NCBI GenBank assembly: GCA_965367215.1
Contig: CBDUIJ010000004.1
Span: 1-51,974, forward strand
DNA: 51,974 nucleotides
Direction of reading: 5' to 3'
Source of the DNA: Granulosicoccus sp965367215
Lineage (GTDB): Bacteria; Pseudomonadota; Gammaproteobacteria; Granulosicoccales; Granulosicoccaceae
Part shown: positions 18,167 through 26,630 of the stretch, in pieces
How positions within the stretch are numbered: the first letter of the stretch is position 1
Layout of the letters: every line of letters begins with the position of its first letter
Position numbers and translations under genes: made by a program
The notes under the pieces: generated by a model
Told to the model about the DNA's origin: nothing
Database searches by the model: none
Seen by the model: only the letters and a program-made list of their open reading frames with translations

Positions 18167-18607
18167 TCAGCCTCGATGCACCAGCAAGGCGCCGAGAAAA
18201 ACCAGCCCCAGCCCTGCCATTCTGGTCCAGGACACGCTGCGTACCGGCAGGCCAAAGGCGCCGATATGATCCGCCAGGGCTGCGCCCATTAGCTGCCCCG
18301 CCACCAGGCATACGAAGAACAATGCAGCGCCCGTGATCGGCGCCAGCGCCGCCGCGCCCGCGACTATCCCGACACCAATCATTCCTCCCAGCACCGACCA
18401 CCAGGGTAGCGTGGCCAACAGGCCTGGTCGTAACGATCCACCGGAAAACGGCACAAGGATCAGCAGACACACCAGCGTGACGAACACCGAGTAGGCCGCT
18501 GCCGCCACCGGGGATCCCACTATCCGGGACACCGCCGTGTTGATGACGGGCTGCTGTGAAAACAGCATGCCCAACAGGATCGAAAGTCCAATGGGGAGCC
18601 ATGACAT
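18167..18607 (-). CDS. DMT-superfamily transporter (DUF606/YdcZ type)
   Basis: 146-aa integral membrane protein with five hydrophobic helices. It begins SWLPIGLSILLGMLFSQQP and ends in GLGLVFLGALLVHRG. Its size and glycine/alanine-rich helices match the half-size DMT proteins of the YdcZ (DUF606) family, which usually act as dimers or pairs and export small metabolites. It is read divergently from the FadR-type gene at 18728, sharing a 120-base promoter region that holds the FadR-type operator, so it may be co-regulated. The substrate is unknown. Confidence 0.8.
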   Translation of the reverse strand: MSWLPIGLSILLGMLFSQQPVINTAVSRIVGSPVAAAAYSVFVTLVCLLILVPFSGGSLRPGLLATLPWWSVLGGMIGVGIVAGAAALAPITGAALFFVCLVAGQLMGAALADHIGAFGLPVRSVSWTRMAGLGLVFLGALLVHRG

Positions 18608-18677
18608 GGCGAAATCTACCTTCTGAGAATCGGGAAGCGCGAGACCTTAACACGCACGAACTGAATTGCATGAACAA

Positions 18678-18706
18678 TTGAACATTGTCAGACAATCTGA
18701 TATTAC
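18678..18706 (+). promoter_or_regulatory. Promoter with palindromic operator in its spacer (FadR/GntR type)
   Basis: A -35 TTGAAC (18678-18683), a 17-base spacer and a -10 TATTAC (18701-18706) precede the regulator ATG at 18728. The spacer opens with ATTGTCAGACAAT (18684-18696), a perfect 13-bp palindrome with one central base. It fits the TNGTNNNACNA pattern of FadR-subfamily GntR operators. Binding there would block RNA polymerase, so autorepression by the adjacent regulator is the natural reading. The hexamers and palindrome are seen directly; the regulator-site link is inferred. Confidence 0.75.
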
Positions 18707-18727
18707 TGTGCCATCAGTTGGTGACGG

Positions 18728-19519
18728 ATGCAGGATGTGACAGGCAAATCATCGGACAGTCAGCAAGGCGCTATCGGTGCGCCGCAAGGTGAGAACGCCA
18801 GACCGGTGAATTCGCCAGTGGAGTTGCTGCGCCCCCTGAACCACCCGACTCTGGACAAATCGGTCATCAACGCCCTGATCGTCATGATCGAGCAGGCACA
18901 GCTGACCGTCGGCGACCGCCTGCCACCGGAGCAGACCCTGGCCAGTCGCCTGGGTGTCGGTCGCTCCACCATCCGCGAAGCACTCAAGGCCTGGCAGAGC
19001 ATGGGCATCGTGACTCGCAACAAGGGCGCCGGCACGATCCTGGCCGCCGAGGTCACCTCCAATTCGGTCAATGTGCCCATCACCCTGAAGCTCGAAGCCG
19101 AAAGCCTGCTGCGAACCAACGGGGTCCGCCGACCACTGGAAGTGGAGGCCATTCGCCTGGCCTGCTCGCATGCCAGTCAGCAACACTGCGACGAGATACA
19201 ACGACGAGCCGGCATCCTGCTGGATGTGTATCACCGAGGTGAAGACTGGCGCAAGGTGGATTCGCAATTTCATTCAGCCATTCATGACGCCTGTGGCAAT
19301 CCGCTGTTCGGGCAGCTGAGTGCGAAAATCCATGCGGTTTTCCACGACATCTACAAGGAACCCTTCGGCCTGCCCCTGCTGGGCGCGGAATCCATCCCCG
19401 TGCACAAGCAGCTGGCCGATGCCATCGCTGCGGCCGATACCGCGCGAGCCGTGCAGTACATGCTGGATATCTCGAAAATTGTCGACGACGCCGTCAGGAA
19501 ACAAATCGATGAACTCTGA
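18728..19519 (+). CDS. FadR/GntR-family transcriptional regulator
   Basis: 263-aa regulator with an unstructured 35-residue N-terminal extension. A winged helix-turn-helix follows (about residues 67-108, QTLASRLGVGRSTIREALKA, then GAGTIL), then an all-helical FCD ligand domain. The FCD domain has the family's metal-binding residues, for example Asp/His in DSQFHSAIHDACGN and the later HKQLADAI. FCD regulators usually sense carboxylates or other small metabolites. It is the first gene of the operon with the PLP enzyme and sugar transporter, and overlaps the former by 11 bases. It probably represses its own promoter at 18678-18706. Confidence 0.9.
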   Translation: MQDVTGKSSDSQQGAIGAPQGENARPVNSPVELLRPLNHPTLDKSVINALIVMIEQAQLTVGDRLPPEQTLASRLGVGRSTIREALKAWQSMGIVTRNKGAGTILAAEVTSNSVNVPITLKLEAESLLRTNGVRRPLEVEAIRLACSHASQQHCDEIQRRAGILLDVYHRGEDWRKVDSQFHSAIHDACGNPLFGQLSAKIHAVFHDIYKEPFGLPLLGAESIPVHKQLADAIAAADTARAVQYMLDISKIVDDAVRKQIDEL

Positions 19520-20687
19520 ATACACATCGTCAGCAGACAATGCTGACGCACTGGCGACACTGCTCAGCGAAGCCTATGGTGGTGACAGCGGCGGCAGTAT
19601 CACGCCTCCGATCGTGCAGTCATCGCTGTTTGCCTTCGACAGCTATGAAGCCTTCGAGGATCGCATGGCCGGCCGTACCGACACGGCTCTGTATACCCGC
19701 GTGCAGAACCCGACGGTCTCGGCGTTCGAGTCGGCCATGGCCAAGGCAGAAGGCGGAGACACCGCTGTCGCCTTTGCCTCGGGTATGGGCGCCATCTCGG
19801 CCACCATGCTGGCTCTGGTCAAACCCGGTGATCGCATTGCCTGTGTCGAGCATGTCTATCCGGATTCCTACCGGCTGTTCGAAAGACTGATGCGCCCCTT
19901 TGGAGTGGACATCAGCTATCACTCGCTCAGCGCCTTCGAGAACGATCCGGAGCTGCTGAATGGTGTAAAGGTTGCCTATCTGGAAAGTCCGAACAGCCTC
20001 ATGTTTCACACCCTGAACCTGGGTAGGGTGGCAGCGCATGCAAAACGCCACGGTACCCGCACGGTCATCGACAATTCCTGGGCCACTCCGGTATTCCAGC
20101 GCCCACTGGACCACGGCATCGATGTGACCCTGCACTCGGCTTCGAAATACATCTCCGGGCACTCGGATACCGTGGCCGGAGTCGTGGTGTCCAGCAAGCA
20201 GATCATCCATGAAATCCGGGATCTGACACTGCCGTTACTGGGTGCAAAACTCGCCCCGTTTGAAGCCTTCCTGCTGATGCGCGGGCTGCGCACCCTGGTG
20301 CCTCGCATGCAGAGGCATCAGGAAAGCACAAACAGGATACTCGATCAACTGGCCAGCTTCGAGGGCGTCGAGAAGATCAATACAGCAAGTGTGTCACCTG
20401 ACACAGGCATCATGGGCCGTTCCGGTCTGTTCTCGGTGCAGTTCGATGAATCCGTGGATATTCGGCGTCTGTGCAATGAGCTGACTATCTTCAAGCTCGG
20501 GGTCAGTTGGGGCGGTTTCGAAAGCCTCGCCCTGCCCGCCCGCGTCGGCCTGGCGCAGGCCGGTGCCGAGAACTCCATGCAACGCTTCAAGGTGCCGGCC
20601 AACCTGGTTCGAATCAGTATCGGACTCGAAGGCGCCGACGATTTATGGAAGGACCTCAGCCACGCCATCACACAGGCGCGCAGCTGA
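19509..20687 (+). CDS. Cys/Met-metabolism PLP enzyme (cystathionine lyase/synthase-like)
   Basis: 392-aa fold-type I PLP enzyme of the trans-sulfuration family. Signatures are YTRVQNPTVSAFESAMA, the phosphate-binding segment FASGMGAISA, the stacking Tyr in HVYPDSYRLF (usual family text is YGGTY), VIDNSWATP with the pyridine-binding Asp, and Lys213 in SASKYISGHSD forming the Schiff base. It would eliminate or replace a beta- or gamma-substituent on an amino acid, often a thiol. Start ATG 19509 overlaps the regulator by 11 bases. Its place in front of a sugar-type ABC transporter is unusual and suggests a special substrate rather than general methionine synthesis. Confidence 0.88.
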   Translation: MNSEYTSSADNADALATLLSEAYGGDSGGSITPPIVQSSLFAFDSYEAFEDRMAGRTDTALYTRVQNPTVSAFESAMAKAEGGDTAVAFASGMGAISATMLALVKPGDRIACVEHVYPDSYRLFERLMRPFGVDISYHSLSAFENDPELLNGVKVAYLESPNSLMFHTLNLGRVAAHAKRHGTRTVIDNSWATPVFQRPLDHGIDVTLHSASKYISGHSDTVAGVVVSSKQIIHEIRDLTLPLLGAKLAPFEAFLLMRGLRTLVPRMQRHQESTNRILDQLASFEGVEKINTASVSPDTGIMGRSGLFSVQFDESVDIRRLCNELTIFKLGVSWGGFESLALPARVGLAQAGAENSMQRFKVPANLVRISIGLEGADDLWKDLSHAITQARS

Positions 20688-20737
20688 GTACATCAGTACC
20701 CGAACGACAACTGAAACACAACTGCGAGGAGTAAGGC

Positions 20738-22003
20738 ATGATGATGAGACAGCTGGTCGGTGTATCTCTGGCATTGCTGCTGGGGTCCGGTTCGGCCTAC
20801 GCCGAAACGAAATTGAAACTGGTGGAAGTGATTACCAGTCCTGAACGTACCCAGACCCTGCAGGCCATGGTCGATGACTATGAAGCGGCCAACCCGGGTG
20901 TGGAAGTGGAAATCGTCTCCCTGCCCTGGGGTCAGGCATTCGAGAAATTTGCCACCATGGTCGCCGGTGGTGATGTACCCGATGTGGTGGAAATGCCGGA
21001 TCGCTGGCTGGCCCTGTATGCCGGCAATGACATGCTCATGTCACTGGAAGACAACATCAAGGACTGGGAGCACGGCGACACCCTGACGCAGAAATCGCTG
21101 GACATGGGTCGTTACGCGGGCGGCACCATGTACACGGTGCCCTACGGCTTCTATCTGCGAGCCATGTTCTATAACCGCAAGCTGCTGGCCGAAGCCGGTA
21201 TCGATGCACCACCGGCCACAATGGCGGAATTCATGGAAGCCTCGCGCAAGGTCTCCGAGCTGGATGGCAAGAGTGGCTACTGTCTGCGCGGTGGCCCGGG
21301 TGGCCTCAATGGCTGGATCATGTTCGCCGCCACCATGAACGGCAGCAACGAGTTCTTTACCGAAGACGGCAAGAGTCGTCTCGATGAGCCTGGCTCCATC
21401 GAGGGCATCCAGTTCCTGATCGACATGTATCAGAAAGGCTATGCACCCAAGGATTCGGTCAGCTGGGGCTTCAACGAGATCGTGGCAGGTTTCTACTCGG
21501 GAACCTGTGCCTTTCTGGACCAGGACCCGGATGCACTGATTGCCGTGGCCGAGCGCATGGACGCTGAAGACTTTGCTGTTGCACCCATGCCCGTCGGCCC
21601 GGCCGGCAAGGCCTTCCCGACCATCGGCTATGCCGGCTGGTCGGTGTTCAAGAGCACCGAACACGCCAGCGAGTCGTGGGATCTGGTAGCTCACCTGTCC
21701 TCACCCGAGAGCAACAAGACCTGGGCCAAGCGTGTGGGTGTCATTCCGATTCACGAAGGTGCCGACCAGGACCCCTACTTTCAGACAGATCAGTTCAAGG
21801 GCTGGTTCACCGAGCTCAACGAACCCCAGTACGAACCCACCATCATGCCGACCTATCTGGAAAAATTCGGCTTCTTTGCCGACTCCATTGCGCTGGAGTC
21901 CAGCCAGGAAGCCTTGCTGGGTCAGCGCAGCGCCGAGGATATCGCCAGCGAATGGGCTGACTTTCTGACCGATGAATACACGAAGTGGAAGGCAGACCAA
22001 TAG
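20738..22003 (+). CDS. CUT1 ABC transporter sugar-binding protein (second system)
   Basis: 421-aa periplasmic binding protein of extracellular solute-binding family 1. The signal peptide ends SAYA (about residue 22). The mature protein carries the usual features: the ANPGVEVEIVSLPWGQ segment, the GGDVPDVVEMP motif and the VPYGFYLRAMFYNRKLL hinge region. GAGGAG precedes the start by about 9 bases; ATG 20741 or 20744 could also serve. It lies 50 bases after the PLP enzyme gene without a visible terminator, so it is probably in the same operon. The ligand is unknown. Confidence 0.9.
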   Translation: MMMRQLVGVSLALLLGSGSAYAETKLKLVEVITSPERTQTLQAMVDDYEAANPGVEVEIVSLPWGQAFEKFATMVAGGDVPDVVEMPDRWLALYAGNDMLMSLEDNIKDWEHGDTLTQKSLDMGRYAGGTMYTVPYGFYLRAMFYNRKLLAEAGIDAPPATMAEFMEASRKVSELDGKSGYCLRGGPGGLNGWIMFAATMNGSNEFFTEDGKSRLDEPGSIEGIQFLIDMYQKGYAPKDSVSWGFNEIVAGFYSGTCAFLDQDPDALIAVAERMDAEDFAVAPMPVGPAGKAFPTIGYAGWSVFKSTEHASESWDLVAHLSSPESNKTWAKRVGVIPIHEGADQDPYFQTDQFKGWFTELNEPQYEPTIMPTYLEKFGFFADSIALESSQEALLGQRSAEDIASEWADFLTDEYTKWKADQ

Positions 22004-22026
22004 CCAGCTTCGCAAGCGCTCGAAAA

Positions 22027-22938
22027 ATGCCCCCAGTCGCCACGCCCTGGCGTGCGCGACTGGCGGTAGCCGCTGAGCCGTGGCTGTATCTGTCCCCGAG
22101 TCTGATTCTGATAGCTCTGGTGATGCTGCTGCCACTGGTCATCGGCATCTCCTACGCCTTTCAGGCGATCTCGCTGATGAACCCCTTCGACTCTGGCTGG
22201 ATCGGGTTGCAGAACTTCAGCACCCTGATGGACGATGCCAAGTTCTGGAAGTCACTGAAGAACACCTTTCACTGGACCCTGGCATCGGTGGTACTGCAGT
22301 TCCTGCTCGGCCTGGGTCTGGCCCTGTTGCTCAACCGTGGTTTTCACGGGCGCAAGCTGGTGCAGGCACTGGTATTCCTGCCCTGGGCAGTACCCACGTT
22401 CCTTTCGGCACTGACCTGGTCCTGGCTGTTCAATCCGGTCATCGGCCCCATCCCTCACTGGCTGGCAGCCATGGGCATCCTGAGTGAGCCATACAACATA
22501 CTGTCCGACCCCGACACCGCGCTCTGGGGACCGATCATCGCCAATGTGTGGTTCGGCATTCCCTTCTTTGCCATCACTCTGCTGGCCGCCCTGCAGTCCA
22601 TCCCGAACGACCTGTATGAAGCTGCTGCCATTGACGGCGCTTCCGCCTGGCAGTGTTTCGTCAAGATCACCCTGCCCTTTCTGGCACCGATGATCCTCAT
22701 CACGGTCATGCTCAGAGCGATCTGGGTGGCCAACTTTGCCGACCTGATCTTCGTCATGACAGGCGGTGGCCCGGCCAACTCCACGCAGATACTCTCGACC
22801 TATATCTTCACGACCGCCTTTCGCAAACTCGACTTCGGCTATGCCTCCGCCATTGCCGTTGTCCTGTTGCTGCTGTTACTGGCATACGCAGCCTTGTTGC
22901 TGCGCCTGCGCAAGAGCCTGAAGATGGTGGATTCATGA
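22027..22938 (+). CDS. CUT1 ABC transporter permease (MalF/UgpA-like, second system)
   Basis: 303-aa inner-membrane permease with six helices and the EAA loop LYEAAAIDGASAWQCFVKI followed by TLPF. ATG 22027 is preferred. GTG 21985, which overlaps the binding-protein gene by 19 bases, would add 14 residues; neither has a good ribosome-binding site. Translation probably depends on ribosomes finishing the upstream gene (stop at 22001-22003). It overlaps the next permease by 4 bases (ATGA). Confidence 0.9.
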   Translation: MPPVATPWRARLAVAAEPWLYLSPSLILIALVMLLPLVIGISYAFQAISLMNPFDSGWIGLQNFSTLMDDAKFWKSLKNTFHWTLASVVLQFLLGLGLALLLNRGFHGRKLVQALVFLPWAVPTFLSALTWSWLFNPVIGPIPHWLAAMGILSEPYNILSDPDTALWGPIIANVWFGIPFFAITLLAALQSIPNDLYEAAAIDGASAWQCFVKITLPFLAPMILITVMLRAIWVANFADLIFVMTGGGPANSTQILSTYIFTTAFRKLDFGYASAIAVVLLLLLLAYAALLLRLRKSLKMVDS

Positions 22939-23759
22939 AAACCTTGCTTGCAGGCAGCCGCTATCTGGCGGTAGCCGCCTATGTGCTCTTTGCCCTGTTT
23001 CCGCTGTACTGGCTGTTGAAGATCGCCATCACACCGGAAAAGCTCATCTACACCCAGGGCACGGCCCTGTGGCCGAGCAGTGTCACGCTGGACAACTTCC
23101 GCTCGGTGATCTTCGCCTCGGATTTCATGGCCTACTTTCGCAACAGTGTCACCGTCTCTCTGGTCAGCGCGGCACTCACCACGGTCATCGCCGCCGCTGC
23201 TGGTTATGCGTTTTCCCGGTTCCGTTTCAAGGGAAAATCACTGGTGGTCGTGCTGCTGCTGATCACGCAGATGTTTCCTCTGCTGATGATCATTGCCCCG
23301 ATCTACAAGATCGTGGCCTCACTGGGCCTGCTCAATACCCTGACCAGTCTGATCGTGGTCTATACCGCCTTCAATAGTCCGTTTGCCACCTTCCTGATGC
23401 AGTCCTTCTTCGATGGCATTCCCAGGGATCTGGACGAGGCGGCCATGATGGATGGCTGCACCCGCTTGCAGGCCTTCAGAAAAGTCATTCTGCCACTGAC
23501 ACTGCCGGGCCTTGCCGCAACGCTCGGCTTCATCTTCACGGCTGCCTGGAGTGAATTGCTGTTTGCCCTGATGCTGATCAACTCCAACGACAGCATGACA
23601 TTCCCCGTTGGACTGCTGACATTCGTATCCAAGTTTTCCGTCGACTGGGGGCAGATGATGGCCGCCGGCGTGCTGGCACTGGTCCCCAGCTGCCTGTTTT
23701 TCGTCTTCATCCAGCGCTACCTGGTTCAGGGTCTGACCGCTGGTGCCGTCAAAGGTTGA
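22935..23759 (+). CDS. CUT1 ABC transporter permease (MalG/UgpE-like, second system)
   Basis: 274-aa permease with six helices (the first is YLAVAAYVLFALFPLYWLL) and the EAA loop LDEAAMMDGCTRLQAFRKVI, then LPLTLP. The start is fixed by the ATGA overlap at 22935-22938, although the frame is open further upstream. It forms the channel with the product of 22027-22938 and is followed 9 bases later by the ATPase gene. Confidence 0.92.
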   Translation: MKTLLAGSRYLAVAAYVLFALFPLYWLLKIAITPEKLIYTQGTALWPSSVTLDNFRSVIFASDFMAYFRNSVTVSLVSAALTTVIAAAAGYAFSRFRFKGKSLVVVLLLITQMFPLLMIIAPIYKIVASLGLLNTLTSLIVVYTAFNSPFATFLMQSFFDGIPRDLDEAAMMDGCTRLQAFRKVILPLTLPGLAATLGFIFTAAWSELLFALMLINSNDSMTFPVGLLTFVSKFSVDWGQMMAAGVLALVPSCLFFVFIQRYLVQGLTAGAVKG

Positions 23760-23768
23760 GAACTGCTC

Positions 23769-24803
23769 ATGGCCCGTATCGATATAGACAGCCTGTACAA
23801 ACGCTTCGGTGCAGAAACCGTCATCAACGACGTCAATCTGTCGTTTGAAGAAGGTGAATTCATCGTACTGGTGGGCCCATCCGGTTGCGGCAAGTCCACA
23901 CTGCTGCGCATGATTGCCGGACTGGAGAGCATCACGGCCGGTGAGATCCGCATGGATGGCAAACGCATGAACGAGCTGCCGCCACGCGACCGTGACATCG
24001 CCATGGTGTTCCAGTCCTATGCGCTCTACCCGCATATGGATGTGGCCCGCAACATGGGTTTCAGCATGGAAATACAAGGCAGGCCCGAAGAGGAAAAGCG
24101 CGGCAAGATCGAACAGGCAGCCGAGGTACTGGGTCTGAATCGTCTTCTGCAGCGACTGCCACGCGCACTCTCTGGCGGGCAGCGCCAGCGTGTTGCCATG
24201 GGGCGCGCCATTGTGCGAGACCCGAGTGCCTTCCTGTTCGATGAACCGCTGTCGAACCTGGATGCGGCACTGCGTGTGGAAATGCGTCTGGAAATCGCCC
24301 GGCTGCATCAGCAGCTGGGCACCACCATGGTGTACGTCACCCATGATCAGGTCGAAGCGTTGACACTGGCAGATCGCATTGTCGTGCTCGATGGCGGCGT
24401 CGTGCAGCAGGTCGGCACGCCGATGGAACTCTACGAGTCTCCAGCCAATCTGTTCGTGGCACGCTTCATCGGCTCACCCACCATGAACCTGATGGATATC
24501 AAGGTGCTGGCGCAACCACTGGGCGAACAGGCTTTCCTGTCCGAGGCCAGTCAGCTGGGCATCCGACCTGAACACCTGACACCGGTCGACGCTGGCGAAG
24601 GGCATCTACAGGGTACGGTCGAGGTGGTTGAACGGCTGGGGGCAGATTCCTTCATCTATGCTCAGGTACCCGGTGCCGGACGCCTGCTCTGCCGCAGCAA
24701 GGGTAATACAAGCCTGAAACCCGGCGTACCGCTGGGACTGCATCTCGATCTGCCACATCTGCATGGCTTTGATGACAAGGGACAATCGCTGCGACACGCC
24801 TGA
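23769..24803 (+). CDS. CUT1 ABC transporter ATPase (UgpC/MalK-like, second system)
   Basis: 344-aa ATP-binding subunit. Walker A GPSGCGKST is at about residues 36-44, then the Q-loop VFQSYALYPHM, signature LSGGQRQRVAMGRA, Walker B LFDEPLSNLDAALR and H-loop VYVTHDQ. The C-terminal TOBE domain contains IRPEHLTPV and is shorter than in the first system's ATPase. It closes the FadR-PLP-transporter operon. The 25-base gap to the convergent nitroreductase gene holds no obvious terminator. Confidence 0.93.
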   Translation: MARIDIDSLYKRFGAETVINDVNLSFEEGEFIVLVGPSGCGKSTLLRMIAGLESITAGEIRMDGKRMNELPPRDRDIAMVFQSYALYPHMDVARNMGFSMEIQGRPEEEKRGKIEQAAEVLGLNRLLQRLPRALSGGQRQRVAMGRAIVRDPSAFLFDEPLSNLDAALRVEMRLEIARLHQQLGTTMVYVTHDQVEALTLADRIVVLDGGVVQQVGTPMELYESPANLFVARFIGSPTMNLMDIKVLAQPLGEQAFLSEASQLGIRPEHLTPVDAGEGHLQGTVEVVERLGADSFIYAQVPGAGRLLCRSKGNTSLKPGVPLGLHLDLPHLHGFDDKGQSLRHA

Positions 24804-24828
24804 CGCGCATCGCAGCGACAGGCAGGCC

Positions 24829-25581
24829 TCAGCGCATCGTGAAGCCACGATCGGCCAGGAAGCCACGCATATGCGGCCGTGATTCCTTGCCGACCAGCGC
24901 CTTCATCTCCCGACTCCAGTTGCTGTCCTTGTTGCCACCGGTGCGCGACTGGTAGTACTGCGACAGGGCTTCATCGTAGGCTGCCACATGCGCGGACTGC
25001 GATTCAGTGTCATAGACTTCCTGCATCAGCACGGCATCCACAGCCAGACGTGGTTTGACTTCCGGATCCTGCGCCGGGTAGCCCAGGCACAGCCCGAATA
25101 CCGGATACACCTGCTCGGGCAGGCCCAGCAGCTCGGCGACCTCGGCCGGGTTGTTGCGCAGGCCTCCGATGTAGCAGATACCCAGGCCCAGAGACTCGGC
25201 TGCAATCACCGCCGTCTGTGCCGACAAGGCGACATCGATGGTGGCAATCATGAAATGCTCGGTCATGCCCGGTTCGAACTCACCGCCCTGGGACGCACAG
25301 GCCGCAGCCGGCCGATGCAGATCGGCGCAATACACCAGGAAAGCCCCGGCGCTGGCGACATAAGCCTGGCCACCGGCCAGCTCAGCCAGACGTTGGCGTT
25401 TTTCCGGTGATTTCACCTGAATGACGCTGACCGCCTGCACATTGCTGGACGTTGCCGCCGCCTGGCCACAGGCCACGATCTCGCGTACCACATCGTCCTC
25501 GACGACCCGATCCTCGAACTTGCGAATCGAACGGTGGGCATGCAACAGATCGATGACAGGATTGCTTTCAGTTTTATTCAT
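24829..25581 (-). CDS. NfsA-like NAD(P)H nitroreductase/FMN reductase
   Basis: 250-aa flavoprotein of the oxygen-insensitive nitroreductase family, NfsA/Frp subgroup. Evidence is HRSIRKFEDRVVEDDVV (FMN phosphate contact), AAATSSNVQAVSVIQVK, SLGLGICYIGGLRNNP and VYPVFGLCLGYP. A basic C-terminal tail (MRGFLADRGF) is typical of NfsA. It reduces nitroaromatics, quinones or free flavin with NADPH and acts in the cytoplasm. It lies 5 bases after the aldo/keto reductase gene, so it is the last gene of that minus-strand run. Confidence 0.9.
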   Translation of the reverse strand: MNKTESNPVIDLLHAHRSIRKFEDRVVEDDVVREIVACGQAAATSSNVQAVSVIQVKSPEKRQRLAELAGGQAYVASAGAFLVYCADLHRPAAACASQGGEFEPGMTEHFMIATIDVALSAQTAVIAAESLGLGICYIGGLRNNPAEVAELLGLPEQVYPVFGLCLGYPAQDPEVKPRLAVDAVLMQEVYDTESQSAHVAAYDEALSQYYQSRTGGNKDSNWSREMKALVGKESRPHMRGFLADRGFTMR

Positions 25582-25586
25582 GGGAC

Positions 25587-26630
25587 TTACATGGGTACCG
25601 GGTGATCAAGATAAATGGCATGGATACCCGCCTTGACCTCATCGCTGAGCTCGAGTGAGGCTGCCGCAAGGTTGTTGCGAAGCTGCTCCATGGTGGTTGC
25701 ACCAATGATGGTGGACGTCATGAACGGCCGTGCCATGCAGAAGGCCAGCGCCATCTGCGACGGATCCAGACCATGCTCACGTGCCAGAGCCACATAGCGG
25801 TTGCAGACTGCGGCACTACGCTCGCTGTAACGACCGCCCAGCGCATCATTCATGCTGCGACGGGAACCTTCGGGCACATTACCGTCACTGTATTTACCGC
25901 TCAGCATGCCGGCCGCCAGCGGCGAATAGGTCAGCAGTCCGACGTTCTCATGATGCGACAGTTCCGCCATGTCCAGATCGAACAGGCGATTCATCAGATT
26001 GTATTCGTTCTGGATGCTGACCATGCGTGGCAGATTCTCGCGCTCGGCGATGGCCAGATACTGCGCGGTGCCCCAGGCACTTTCATTCGACAGACCGACA
26101 TGCAGAATGCGACCGGCCTTGACCTGCGCATCCAGTTCGCGCAGCACCTCATGCATGTTCTCCAGCACTTCATCCGTCTTCTGAGCCGTCGGATCGTAGG
26201 TCCAGTTCTGGCGAAAGGCATAGCTGCCACGATTCGGCCAGTGCAACTGATAGAGATCGATGCGATCGGTCTGCAGTCGCTTCAGGCTGCGCTCTACAGA
26301 TACCCGGATCTTCTCGGGGGTGATGTCCTTGCCGCCGTACATCCACTCCTTGCCCTTGCCTGTCACCTTGGTGGCCAGCACCATCTGATCACGCTTGCCC
26401 GACTGCGCCACCCACTGCCCGATGATGGTTTCGGTATCGCCCAGCGTCTCCGCCGTCAAAGGCGTGGTCGGATACATCTCGGCGGTATCGATGAAATTGA
26501 CACCATGCTCCAGCGCGCAGTCGATCTGCTCGGCAGCCTCGGCGAACGTATTCTGCGTTCCCCAGGTCATGCTGCCCAGGCAGATCTGGCTGACCTGTGT
26601 CTCTGTCCGACCCAGCGGCAACATCTTCAT
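25587..26630 (-). CDS. Aldo/keto reductase (Tas-like)
   Basis: 347-aa NADPH-dependent reductase with the AKR barrel and tetrad: Asp and Tyr in DTAEMYPTTPL, Lys in LATKVTGKG and His in LYQLHWPNR. The C-terminal cofactor motif TSTIIGATTMEQLRNN is present. The extra loop and overall length resemble E. coli Tas. I placed the start at 26630, where ATGA overlaps the stop of the aminotransferase gene; an ATG at 26642 is also in frame. The natural substrate is not predictable. Confidence 0.9.
   Translation of the reverse strand: MKMLPLGRTETQVSQICLGSMTWGTQNTFAEAAEQIDCALEHGVNFIDTAEMYPTTPLTAETLGDTETIIGQWVAQSGKRDQMVLATKVTGKGKEWMYGGKDITPEKIRVSVERSLKRLQTDRIDLYQLHWPNRGSYAFRQNWTYDPTAQKTDEVLENMHEVLRELDAQVKAGRILHVGLSNESAWGTAQYLAIAERENLPRMVSIQNEYNLMNRLFDLDMAELSHHENVGLLTYSPLAAGMLSGKYSDGNVPEGSRRSMNDALGGRYSERSAAVCNRYVALAREHGLDPSQMALAFCMARPFMTSTIIGATTMEQLRNNLAAASLELSDEVKAGIHAIYLDHPVPM

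Noticed and set aside
23319..24344. 341-codon minus-strand frame over the second permease and ATPase
   Set aside because: Antisense to two well-supported transporter genes; no independent evidence.
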